A stretch of 64,000 bases of DNA, taken from the NCBI RefSeq assembly GCF_903819335.1, contig NZ_CAIJDE010000049.1:1-64000 (forward strand), written 5' to 3'. The position numbers and the translations under genes are program-made. This document shows, piece after piece, positions 33,701 to 45,400 of the stretch. Origin of the DNA: Flavobacterium panici (lineage in GTDB: Bacteria; Bacteroidota; Bacteroidia; Flavobacteriales; Flavobacteriaceae). The notes below the pieces were generated by a model. That model was not told the DNA's origin. It worked only from the letters and a program-made list of their open reading frames with translations, and did no database searches. Position 1 is the first letter of the stretch, and every line of letters starts with the position of its first letter.

Positions 33701-36400
33701 AAACTGCGTTTTAGTTTTCTCTGGTGAATTTAGATAACCTTCTGCAAGACATACTCCTCCTATTGCAATCTCGCCAACAAAACCAATAGGAACTATTTTA
33801 CGATTAGGATCTAATACATAGATCTGTACGTTATTAATTGGTTTTCCAATAGGAATTCTTGAACTGTTATTTTGTACAAAAGCAGGAAATGCATCAAAAT
33901 AAGTAACTTCAATAGAAGCTTCTGTAGGTCCATAAAGATTTGATAATGGAATCTGAAGATGCTTATAATACTTCGTCAATATAGTCTTGGTTAATTCTTC
34001 TCCACTACAAACAATCCTTCTTAAAGAAGTAATTTTTGAAAAATCATTATCTACAGCATCTAAATAGTTATTTAACTGAGTAGGTGAAAAATGTATATAA
34101 GTTAAATTGTATTTAATGATACTTTCTGTCAGCTGAAGTGAATTTTCCTCGCCGGTAGCAAGCACTAATTTTGCGCCAAAACATAGCGGCATGAATATTT
34201 CTCCAATTGAAACATCAAAAACAAATGGCGTTTTTTGAAAAATAATATCGTTTTCTGTAAATCCATAATGATCCCAAAACCAATTTATTCTATTGATTAA
34301 CCCTTCATTTTTAATTAATACTCCTTTTGGATTTCCAGTTGATCCGGAAGTATATAATATTGAAAATAGATCTTGTAAATCAACATTGACTTTAATATTT
34401 TCTGATGAAAACTCATTTAAATCATTTTTGATCTGATCCGCTTTTAGAAAAGCAACATTGTATCGTGATTCTTCCTGAACTACCTTACAGAAACTTTCGG
34501 TTATTAAAAGTTTAGCATTGGTATCATTTAGTATAAAAGATGTTCTTTCAAATGGATTTTCTTTATCAATAGGCACGTAAACTCCTCCAAGTTTGATAAT
34601 ACTTAAAAGGGTCACCATTCTATCGACCGTATTATCCATCATAACCCCTACACAATCTCCTTTAGAAACTTTAAATGTATCTTTGAGATAATGAGATAAA
34701 CGATTTGCTTTATTATTTAATTCCTCAAAAGTTACTTCTCCATTGTCAGTAATTATAGCTGTTGATTCTGGATTTTTTTCAACACGGGATTCAATAATAT
34801 GCTTCATCCCTTTATTAAAATGAAGTGTTTTAGCAGTATTATTAAATTCTGCTAAGGTTTTAACTTCCTCTTTCTCTAAATAAAAAATATCAGCAATTGG
34901 TTCATTTGGATTATTTAATACTTCTTCAAGCAAATTTTTAAAATGATGAATCATTCTTGTAATTTTATTTTTGCTAAAAAGATTTGCATTAAATCCTAAA
35001 GTTCCCATTATTGTACCATCTGGTTTTCTTTGAAAAGTATAAGATAAATCAAATTTACTGGCAATTGTATTACAAAATTCAATCTCATCTCCTAAAGAGC
35101 TGTCTGTAATTTTATTTGACGGATCTATAGAATCATCAGAATCATGATAGGATATTAATACATCAAATAATGGATTTTTTTCTGCATTAACTTCACTTTC
35201 TATTTCATTTACTAATAAATCAAATGGATAAGACTGATGTTCAAAAGCGTCCAGCGTTGTCGTTTTTACATCCTGAAGAATCTGCTTAAACGAACTTGTC
35301 CCCTTAACAGCAGTTCTAAGAGCAATGGTATTTACATAAAAACCAACCTGATCTTTTAAACTGGCATGATCTCGCCCGCTTACAACAGAACCTAAAATTA
35401 TATCTTCTTCACCGGTATATCTGTGAAATAAGGATTTTAAAACCCCTATAAATATCATATATAGAGAAACATTATGCTGTTTTGCAAATTCTATCAGCTG
35501 ATTTGAAATTTTATTTGAAATTTCGAAATTAGCATTGTTTCCTTCATAGGTTTGAGTTTCCTCAGATGAAAAATCTACCGGTAATTTTAATCTGGCTATT
35601 TTACCTGAAAACTTATCAATCCAATATTTTCTGGCACCATCAAAATTTCCTGTTTCGTGTAAAGTGTTTTGCCATACAGCATAATCTTTATACTGAATTG
35701 TTAATTTAGGAGTATAGGCAAAGGATCCTGTAGCTTTTGATTTGTAAATTTCGGTAAACTCGTTGCTAAGTACATTTAATGACCAGGCATCAATAATAAT
35801 ATGATGAAAAATAAGGACAAGCAGCATTTTTCCATCGTAATTTTTAACTAAAGATGCTTTAATTGCTGACTTAGCTAAATCAAAAGGATAAAAAAGTTCC
35901 TTCTCTATTATTGTTCTATAATCAGCGGGCGTAAAAGCCTCAAGATGATCAATATCTAACTTAAAATCATTAAATTCCTTAACAAATTGGCGAGGCTGGC
36001 CATCTACAATTTTTATAACTGTTCTAAGGATTTCATGACGTAAAATCAGATCATTAAGCGTTTCCTTAACCATATCGACATCTAACTCTCCTATAGGATA
36101 AATTAAAGGTGAATTATATAATCCCTGAGTTTCTCCAAGCTCATTAAGAATCCAAAGACGAATTTGCCCGCGTGACAATGGATAATGCGGTTGTATTGGA
36201 GCTGGTTTAATTAACTCAAACTCTTTTTCTTCAATTATCGAATTAAAAAAATCAAGAATATCTCTTTTTTTTGATTTAAGGTCTTCTATAATATCAGGTG
36301 TTAATACTCCATCCGGAGCTTTAACCTCTACTTGATTTTCCTGAATAGACACCATAATTCCTTTTCCTCTCAAATGAGTAATGTATTCGTCTGTTCTCAT
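30764..36400 (-). CDS. NRPS terminal subunit: dock-C-A(A)-T-TE with a nested adenylation domain
   Basis: An 1878-residue terminal subunit. Residues 1-55 are a TubC-like docking domain; a condensation domain follows (motif HHIIIDAWS, with Ala for the usual Gly). Adenylation domain 1 has A3 YTSGSTGNPKG near residue 680, A5 LYGPTEAS near 818 and A7/A8 at about 912-952. Instead of A9/A10, a second complete adenylation domain starts near residue 1000 (A3 near 1164, A5 near 1300, A9/A10 LPHYMVP...NGKID at 1471-1503). Only then do A9/A10 of domain 1 appear (LPAYLIP...SGKIDR, 1521-1552). One carrier domain (GGNSIKA, about 1600) and a thioesterase (GYSMGA, about 1730) end the protein. Pocket residues read DVGHVSLIEK (Ser-like) for the outer domain and DTESISTICK (weakly Lys-like) for the nested one. 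Confidence 0.92.
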   Translation of the reverse strand: MRTDEYITHLRGKGIMVSIQENQVEVKAPDGVLTPDIIEDLKSKKRDILDFFNSIIEEKEFELIKPAPIQPHYPLSRGQIRLWILNELGETQGLYNSPLIYPIGELDVDMVKETLNDLILRHEILRTVIKIVDGQPRQFVKEFNDFKLDIDHLEAFTPADYRTIIEKELFYPFDLAKSAIKASLVKNYDGKMLLVLIFHHIIIDAWSLNVLSNEFTEIYKSKATGSFAYTPKLTIQYKDYAVWQNTLHETGNFDGARKYWIDKFSGKIARLKLPVDFSSEETQTYEGNNANFEISNKISNQLIEFAKQHNVSLYMIFIGVLKSLFHRYTGEEDIILGSVVSGRDHASLKDQVGFYVNTIALRTAVKGTSSFKQILQDVKTTTLDAFEHQSYPFDLLVNEIESEVNAEKNPLFDVLISYHDSDDSIDPSNKITDSSLGDEIEFCNTIASKFDLSYTFQRKPDGTIMGTLGFNANLFSKNKITRMIHHFKNLLEEVLNNPNEPIADIFYLEKEEVKTLAEFNNTAKTLHFNKGMKHIIESRVEKNPESTAIITDNGEVTFEELNNKANRLSHYLKDTFKVSKGDCVGVMMDNTVDRMVTLLSIIKLGGVYVPIDKENPFERTSFILNDTNAKLLITESFCKVVQEESRYNVAFLKADQIKNDLNEFSSENIKVNVDLQDLFSILYTSGSTGNPKGVLIKNEGLINRINWFWDHYGFTENDIIFQKTPFVFDVSIGEIFMPLCFGAKLVLATGEENSLQLTESIIKYNLTYIHFSPTQLNNYLDAVDNDFSKITSLRRIVCSGEELTKTILTKYYKHLQIPLSNLYGPTEASIEVTYFDAFPAFVQNNSSRIPIGKPINNVQIYVLDPNRKIVPIGFVGEIAIGGVCLAEGYLNSPEKTKTQFIECEFNLNESTRVYKTGDLGMWLEDGTVQFLGRKDNQISINGSRIEPGEIESVISKHPKVHNIAVVPKKDEFNNWHLMAYYTLKNEELIEVKKKKSVEKDFPIVKNQNFNYEKISSNKTNVYQLFQDSFDKNANNTAIVFKGKNLTYKELSSEVDKLAALLRVDYNLGVGSHVVLIAGRSEQTIISILAIMKIGAAYIPVDRDYPEARINYIVNDCAADLIIIDQDVEYEIENDAVPVLFYDYSKHHSGDHYLHEDDASADLTDLCYICYTSGSTGEPKGVMIEQRSVIDYVETFSNYFELSNKDAVIQQSSISFDTSIEEIFPILSTGGTLVVLSEGGRDIEGIIDGINNHNVTILSTTPLVINELNINSDRLQYIPRAIISGGDELRKSYIDKLIEKTALFNTYGPTEFTICSSFAQIDSVENCNVIGKPINNHTIYLFDDNLKEVETGEIGEIFIAGSGMARGYLNRIDETKSHFISHPSVEGLIYKTGDLAKYNENGELEFCGRKDSQVKIKGYRVEPIEIDNTLQKFTDILNSVSVAKKDYNNDKHLVTYYKGSDKVEEKEVIAFLRNELPHYMVPDYLVRIEEFPITSNGKIDVKLLPTPNSLLHNKLFYLELKDFMKQFLPAYLIPSQFVLMDKLPLTVSGKIDRKFLENKKIEKREDKKYVAPQNITEEKIQKVWEDNLKLSKISIDTNFFEIGGNSIKATQIMAMISKELEIYVPLKDIYNNPTILELARKINDNFTSESLLIKLNKIVDHVPNVFFIPPVLGSSIIFKNLATDLNNLANAYGLQYRGFDKNEPFDESIKVMARSFVQEIKTIKSVNQPTVLVGYSMGATIGFEVAKILEEENVDVKLILIDRGAYETEEILFDQKKSDDVIDNELAHWGKEIRKEDFDRIKQLVFHNIKILASHKLEGKISSEIIAVEANKNSDKVKMKGWQGYTNGTFEHHFLNTTHYEIINEQKDELASLIKKALL

Positions 36401-39400
36401 AGTATAAGTTTTATTTCTTCTTTATTTTCTTCTGTTGTATCTGTTATTTGTTTAATTGTAATGATATAGTTCGCTATTTCTCTAATACTTTGTTTCGTAA
36501 AAATCTCTTTCAATGTTATTTTTACAGATAACATTTTAGAAACAGTATTTACAAGAGCAATTGCTTTTAAAGAATTACCGCCCAGTTCAAAAAATCCGTC
36601 ATTAACATTGATCTTTTCAATTTCTATTTGTAATAGTTCAGACCAGATTAATACCAATTGCGTTTCTATTTCGTTTGATGGAGCTTCATAAATCTTTTCT
36701 TTCTTTTCCACATCTGGTAACAATCTGCGATCTAGTTTACCAGTTGGACTTAATGGCAATTTATCTAGCTGCATATAATGACTTGGTATCATGCTAAATG
36801 GAAGTCGGTCGATTAAAAAATCTTTTAATTCAGATTTAATTATCATCTCCTCTGCTACATAATAAGCCACCAGCGTTTTATTATTTTCAATTTCACGAAG
36901 GCTGACAACTACATCCTTAATTCCTTTAAAAGATTTTAAATGGCTTTCTATTTCACCTAATTCAATTCTAACACCATTAAGTTTTATCTGCCCATCTAAC
37001 CTTCCTAAATAGTCGATAGTTCCATCTGCAAGCCATCTGGCCAGATCTCCTGTTTTATATAAAAGCCCTGATCCAAATGGGTTCTTTACAAAACGTTCCT
37101 GGGTTAAATCCAAACGGTTCACATATCCTTTTGACAAACCTTTACCGCCTATATAAAGTTCCCCTTTTACCCCAACTGGCAGAAGGTTCATCTGTGCATC
37201 CAGAATATATACCTGAGTATTGGCTACAGGACGGCCTATAGAAACTTTATCTCCTTTTAATGTCTTCGGAGTTAATTTTTGGGAAATCGAGATAACCGTT
37301 GTTTCTGTTGGCCCGTATTCATTATAAAAATCATAATCTATATTATACCTTCTGGCCAGTCCTAATTTACATTCCTCTCCGGATACTACTATTCGTTTAA
37401 GGCTTGGTAAAACAGGAAGTGATAAGCTTTCTAAAAATGACGGTGTAACATTGAGGTGTGTAACCGAATGTACCTCTAAATATGCTGTAAACAAATCCTG
37501 ATCTGTTAATACCACAGAATCAATTAACACCAGACTTGCTCCTGTGGTCAGGGATAACCAGATCTGTTCTACAGAAACATCAAAATAATAAGGCGAAAAC
37601 TGCAGGATTTTATCACTGGATTCTATTGCTAAAAACTCACGTTCGTGATTGATCAGGTTGGTAACCGATTCATGCTCTACCATAACCCCTTTTGGATTTC
37701 CGGTAGAACCCGAAGTATAAATTACATAAGCAAGGCTCTGTGGATTTACTTTTGGAAGTGTCTTTTTTTCCAGGCTTCTAATGATCTGCTCACTATCCAG
37801 ATCTTCTACAGACAGATAAGTATATCCCTGCAGGTCATCTGACTCTAAATTGCTGATCACAAACTCACAGCCGCATTCCTCCAGCATATGAGCTGTACGC
37901 GATACAGGCTGGGTCGGGTTAATCGGTACATAAGCTGCCCCGGCTTTCATAACAGTAAGGATAGCTGTTATCATTTCACTTGAACGGGTCATGATTAAAC
38001 CAACTATTGAACCGGCAGTTACACCGCAGTCAATAAGATGGGATGCCCAAAGATCAGATCTGGTATCTAGATCACGATAGCTAAGACGTTCTTCTCCAAA
38101 AACAACTGCATCTGAATCTGGTGTTTCAGCACATTGCGAGATAAACATATCCAGAACTGTCTGCTGTAGGTCATAATCTGCAAAAGTATCATTGAAGTCA
38201 ACCAGTAGCTGCGATTTCTCTGCTTCAGATAAAATTGTAATATCACTTATTAACTGGTTTTCATTTTCCAGTATTTCCTCAATGATTCTATGAAGGTAAC
38301 TGCTGAAACGTGCAGCGCTTGAAGCCGTAAACAAATCTGTACGATAATTAAAAGAAATACCTATTTCTTCTGCATCAAGTACGGCAAGGCTCATATCAAA
38401 TTTGGCAGTATTATACGCTACTTCATGATAACTGATTTTAAATTCCGGATCGTTAAAACTCGAATCATCAACCTTTTTTTGATACGTAAAAGAAACATCA
38501 AATAAAGAATTACGGCTCGCATCACGTGGAAGCTCCAGTGCATCAACCAGTTCTTCATACTGATACAGCTGATGATCAAAAGCAGATAATGCCGATTCGT
38601 GTACCGAAGCCAGAAAATCCTTGAATGAAATTCCCGAATCTACAGTATTACGAAGTGCAAGCGTGTTAACAAACATACCTACTATACCTTCAAGATCGGC
38701 ATGGTGGCGTCCGGCTGTCGGAGTTCCTACAATAATATCGTCCTGATTACAGATCTTGCTGAGCAGTACATTATAAACAGCCAGAAACAAGGTATAAACC
38801 GTTACACCGCTAGAAGCTGCCAGACTGCGAAGCTTAGTGGTTTTCTCTTTATCCAAATCCAGCGAATGACTGCTGCCCTGACCGCCTTTATAAAGCGGGC
38901 GCGGATAATCCAATGGCAGGTCTAAAGCATTGATTTCTTTTGAATAAAGATCAAGCCAGTACGATTTATGGGCCAATACTAAAGACTGATGCGAATCGCT
39001 TTGCTGCCATACGGCATAATCTGTATATTGAATGCGAAGTTCATCTAACTGCAGGCCTTTGTACAATGCCCAGAATTCACGCATTAAGATCTCATGCGAA
39101 ACACCGTCATTGATAATATGGTGCATGTCAAACATTAAAAGGTAATCTTCTCCTGCAACCTCCATCAGCGAGATACGGATTGGAAACTCTGCTGACAGGT
39201 TAAAGGGACGGATAAAGGCGCTGATGTAGGTATTCATTTCTGAAACATCCCCGCTGTAATGTCCCATTTTAAAAGAATTCTCATTTAATATGCGCTGTAC
39301 GGGAATACCATCCACTATTTCAAATACGGTACGAAGACTTTGATGGCGCGAAACTAATTTTGCAAAAGCGGTCTCTAAACGGGAAACATCAAGCGGTCTG

Positions 39401-42400
39401 CCAATCCTGAAAAATCCCGGCATATTGTATGCTGTGCTCTCTTTGTCAAACTCATATAGAAAATACATGCGTTTCTGTGCAGAAGATAACGGGTAATAAT
39501 CCTGCGGCTGTGCCTGAGGAATTGATACAAAACCAACCTTCTCGGCACTTAAAATATATATTGATAATTCAGATATAGTACGGTGTTCAAATAAATCACG
39601 CAGTGAAATATTAACCGAGAATACTTTATTAATTTTATTACTCAGGGTAATAGCCATTAAAGAGTGCCCGCCCAGATTAAAAAAATCGGAGTGGATGCTG
39701 ATTTTATCAGCCGCAATACCCAGAACATCAGACCATATCATGACCAGTTTCTCCTGATCTTCATTTTCAGCAGCAGCATATACCTCTCCGGCTGTAAAAT
39801 CTGGATTAGGAAGTGCCCTTTTATCTACTTTACCATTAGCCGTAACCGGAAAACTATCCAGCCAGATATAGGCTGCAGGGATCATGTAATCAGGAAGTTT
39901 TGCCGATAATATGGATTTTATTTTAGCACTTTCCAGCTGCTCACTGCCGCTTAAATAAGCAATCAGCTGTTTGTTGTCGTCTGATCCGTGGGCAATTACT
40001 AAAACCTGGTTTACTGTATCAATTGCTTCTAATTGAGATTCAATTTCTCCCAGTTCGATACGATAACCGCGAAGTTTTATCTGGTTATCGTTACGCCCTA
40101 AATAATCGATGGTTCCATCAGAAAACCATCGAGCCAAATCTCCTGTTTTATACAAAAGCCCAGTTCCAAAAGGGTTCTCTACAAAACGTTCCTGGGTTAA
40201 ATCCAAACGGTTCAAATAGCCTTTTGACAAACCTTTACCGCCTATGTAAAGCTCCCCTTTTACCCCAATTGGCAGAAGGTTCATCTGCGCATCCAGAACA
40301 TATACCTGAGTATTGGCTACAGGACGGCCTATAGAAACTTTATCGCCTTTTAATGCCTCAGGAGTTAATTTTTGGGAAATAGAGATAACCGTTGTTTCTG
40401 TCGGTCCGTATTCATTATAAAAATCATAATCTTCGTTGTACCTGCGGGCAAGTCCTAATTTACACTCTTCTCCAGATACTACTATTCGTTTAAGGTTTGG
40501 TAAAGCAGGAAGCGATAAACTCTCTAAAAAGGACGGCGTAACATTAAGATGTGTAACCGAATGTGTTTCCAGATATGCTGCAAACAAATCCTGATCTGTT
40601 AATACCACAGAATCAATTAATACCAGACTCGCTCCCGTGGTCAGCGATAACCAGATCTGTTCTACAGAAACATCAAAATAATAAGGCGAAAACTGCAGGA
40701 TTTTATCGCTGGCTTCTATCGCTAAGAATTCACGTTCGTGGTTGATTAAATTTGTAACCGATTCATGTTCAACCATAACCCCTTTTGGATTTCCGGTAGA
40801 ACCTGAAGTATAAATAACATAAGCAAGGCTCTGTGAATTTACTTTTGGAAGTGTCTTTTTTTCCAGGCTTCTTATTATCTGCTCGCTGTCCAGATTTTCC
40901 ACAGACAGATAAGTATAGCCATCCAATTCATCGGATTGTTTCTCTAAATTACTGATCACAAACACACAGCCGCATTCCTCCAACATATGAGCCGTACGCG
41001 ATACAGGCTGGGTCGGGTTAATCGGTACATAAGCTGCCTCGGCTTTCATAACGGCAAGAATAGCTGTTATCATTTCGCTTGAACGGGTCATGATTAAACC
41101 AACTATTGAACCTGCAGCTACACCCGAATCAATAAGATGGGATGCCCAAAGATCAGATCGCTCGTCAAGATCACGATAACTAAGGCGCTCTTCTCCAAAA
41201 ACAACTGCATCTGAATCTGGTGTTTCAGCACATTGCGAGATAAACATATCCAGAACTGTCTGCTGCAGGTCATAATCTGCAAAAGTGTCGTTAAACTCCA
41301 CCAGCTGTTGTGATGTCTCTGCTTCAGATAAAATTGTAATATCACTTATTAACTGGTTTTCATTTTCCAGTATTTCCTCAATGATTTTATGAAGATAGCT
41401 GCTGAAACGTGCCAGGCTTGAAGCTGTAAACAAATCTGTACGATAACCAAAATCAAGGCTTATTTCTTCTGCATCCAGTATAGCAAGGCTCAGATCAAAT
41501 TTGGCAATATTATACGATACTTCATGATAACTGATCTTAAGTTCCGGATCACTAAAACCGGAATCATCAACCTGTTTGTTGTAGGTGAATAAAACATCAA
41601 ATAATGGGCTGCGGCTCGCATCACGAGGAAGGTCAAGTGCATCAACCAGTTCTTCATACTGATACAGCTGATGATCAAAAGCGGATAATGTCGATTCGTG
41701 TACCGAAGCCAGAAAATCTTTGAATGAAATCCCAGAATCTACATTATTACGAAGTGCAAGTGTATTGACAAACATCCCCACTATGCCTTCAAGATCAGCA
41801 TGATGGCGTCCGGCTGTCGGCGTCCCCACAATAATATCGTCCTGATTGCAGAGCTTGCTGAGCAGTACATTATAAACAGCCAGAAACAAGGTGTAAACCG
41901 TTACACCGCTTGAAGCTGCCAGACTTCGAAGCTTGGCGGTTTTCTCTTTATCCAGATGCAGCGAATGACTGCTGCCCTGACCGCCTTTATAAAGCGGACG
42001 AGGATAATCCAACGGCAGGTCTAAAGCATTGATCTCTTTTGAATAAAGATCAAGCCAGTACGATTTATGGGTCGATACTAAAGACTGATGCGAATCACTC
42101 TGCTGCCATACGGCATAATCTGTATATTGAATACGCAGCGCATCTAACTGCAGTCCTTTGTACAATGCCCAGAATTCACGCATTAAAATCTCATGCGAAA
42201 CACCGTCATTGATAATATGGTGCATATCAAACATTAAAAGGTAATCTTCTCCCGTTACTTCCATCAGCGAAATGCGGATTGGAAACTCTGCTGACAGGTT
42301 AAAGGGACGGATAAAGGCATTGATATAGCCATCTATCTCTGAAACATTACCGCTGTAATGTCCCATTTTAAAGGAATTCTCGTTTAGTATGCGCTGTACA

Positions 42401-45400
42401 GGAATACCATCCACTATTTCAAATACGGTACGAAGACTTTGATGGCGCGAAACCAATTTTGCAAAGGCGGTTTCTAAACGGGAAACATCAAGCGGTCTGC
42501 CAATCCTGAAAAAACCGGGCATATTATAAGCCGTGCTCTCTTTATCAAACTCGTATAAAAAATACATGCGTTTCTGTGCAGAAGATAATGGGTAATAATC
42601 TTCTTGCTGTGCCTGCGGAATCGATATAAAACTAACCTTCTCGGCACTTAAAATATATATTGATAATTCAGATATAGTACGGTGTTCAAATAAATCACGC
42701 AGTGAGATATTAACCGAGAATACTTTATTGATTTTATTACTCAGGGTAATGGCCATTAAAGAGTGTCCGCCCAGATTAAAAAAGTCGGAGTGGATACTAA
42801 TTTTATCAGCCACAATACCCAAAACATCAGACCATATCATGACCAGTTTCTCCTGATCTTCATTTTCGGCAGCGACATATACCTCTCCGGCTGTAAAATC
42901 AGGATTAGGAAGTGTCCTTTTATCTACTTTACCATTAGCGGTAACCGGAAAACTATCCAGCCAGATAAAGGCTGAAGGGATCATGTAATCAGGAAGTTTT
43001 GATGATAATATGGATTTGATTTTAGCACTTTCCAGCTGCTCACTGCCGCTTAAATAAGCAATCAGCTGTTTGTTGTCGTCTGATCCGTGGGCAATTACTA
43101 AAACCTGATTTACTGTATCAATTGCTTCTAATTGAGATTCGATTTCTCCCAGTTCGATGCGGTAACCGCGAAGTTTTATCTGGTTATCGTTACGTCCTAA
43201 ATAATCGATAGTTCCGTCAGCAAACCATCTGGCCAGATCTCCTGTTTTGTATAAAAGCCCCGTTCCAAAAGGGTTCTCTACAAAACGCTCTTGAGTTAAA
43301 TCCAAACGGTTTAAATATCCTTTTGACAAACCTTTACCGCCGATATAAAGTTCCCCTTTTACCCCAATTGGAAGAAGGTTCATCTGCCCATCAAGAATAT
43401 AAGCTTGAGCATTGGCTACAGGACGGCCGATAGAAACTTTACTTTGTATATTTTCTTTTACTATTTTATGAATTGTAAAAGTTACAGTGGTCTCTGTTGG
43501 ACCATATTTATTATAAAACGAATATTTATTTGAAATTTTTTCTGCTAATTGAAGCTTACAAATTTCCCCTCCAGATATCACTCGGCGAAGAGTTGACACT
43601 CCTTCAAAATCAACTTTTTCCAGGAAAGATGGTGTACTATGGAAATGAGTTATCCCCTTTTCTATTAAATAGGAATTAAGAATACTACTTTCTAAAAGCG
43701 TTGCTTCATCAACAAGAACCAGAGCTGCACCTGTTGTTAGGGATAACCAAATCTGTTCTACAGAAGGGTCAAAATAGTAAGGTGAAAACTGCAGGATTCT
43801 ATCACTTGATTCTATTGAAAAGAATTCACGCTCATAATTAATCAGGTTGGTAACCGATTCGTGATGAACCATAACCCCTTTTGGATTTCCGGTAGAACCC
43901 GAAGTATAAATTACATAAGCAAGGCTCTGTGAATTTACTTTTGGAAGTTTCTTTTTTTCCAGGCTTCTAATGATCTGCTCACTGTCCAGATCTTTCACAG
44001 ACAAGTAAGTATATCCTAACAGTTCATTCGGCTGCTTCTCTAAGTTGCTGATCACAAACACGCTGCCGCATTCTTCCAGCATATGAGCTGTACGTGATAC
44101 AGGCTGGATTGGGTTAATTGGCACATAAGCTGCCCCGGCTTTCATAACAGCAAGAATAGCCGTTATCATTTCGCTTGAACGGGTCATGATTAAACCAACT
44201 ATTGAACCTGCAGCTACATCCGAATCAATAAGATGAGATGCCCAAAGATCAGATCGCTCGTCAAGATCACGATAACTAAGGCGTTCTTCTCCAAAAACAA
44301 CTGCATCTGAATCTGGTGTTTCAGCACATTGCGAGATAAACATATCCAGAACTGTCTGCTTCAGGTCATAATCTGCAAAAGTATCATTGAAGTCAACCAG
44401 TAGCTGCGATTTCTCTGCTTCTGATAAAATTGTAATATCCCTTATTAATTGATTTTCATTTTCCAGAACTTCTTCGATAATTCTATGAAGATAGCTGCTG
44501 AAACGTGCCAGACTTAAAGCTGTAAACAAATCTGTACGGTAACCGAAGTTAAGGATGATTTCTTCTGCGTCCAGTACGGCAAGGCTCAGATCAAATTTGG
44601 CAATATCATAGGATACTTCATGATAGCTGATCTTAAGCTCCGGATCGTTAAACCCGGAATCATCAACCTGATTTTGATAAGAGAAAAAAACATCAAATAA
44701 CGGGCTGCGGCTCGCATCACGCGGAAGCTCCAGTGCATCAACCAGTTCTTCATACTGATACAGCTGATGATCAAAAGCAGATAATGTCGATTCGTGTACC
44801 GAAGCCAGAAAATCTTTGAATGAAATTCCGGAATCTACATTATTACGAAGCGCAAGTGTGTTGACAAACATACCCACTATACCTTCAAGATCAGCATGGT
44901 GGCGTCCGGCTGTGGGAGTTCCTACAATAATATCATCCTGATTGCAGACCTTGCTGAGCAGTACATTATAAACAGCCAGAAACAAGGTGTAAACCGTTAC
45001 ACCACTAGAAGCTGCCAGACTGCGTAGTCTCGCACTCTGCTGTTTATTAAGATGCAGCGAATGGCTATTGCCCTGACCGCCTTTATAAAGCGGGCGCGGA
45101 TAATCCAATGGCAGGTCTAAAGCACTGATCTCTTTTGAATAAAGATCAAGCCAGTACGATTTATGGGCCAATACTAAAGACTGATGCGAATCGCTTTGCT
45201 GCCATACGGCATAATCTGTATATTGAATGCGAAGTTCATCTAACTGCAGGCCTTTGTACAACGCCCAGAATTCACGCATTAAAATGTCATGTGAAACACC
45301 ATCATTGACAATATGGTGCATGTCTAACATTAAAAGGTAATCTTCTCCCGCAACTTCCATAAGCGAGATGCGGATTGGAAACTCTGCAGACAGGTTAAAA

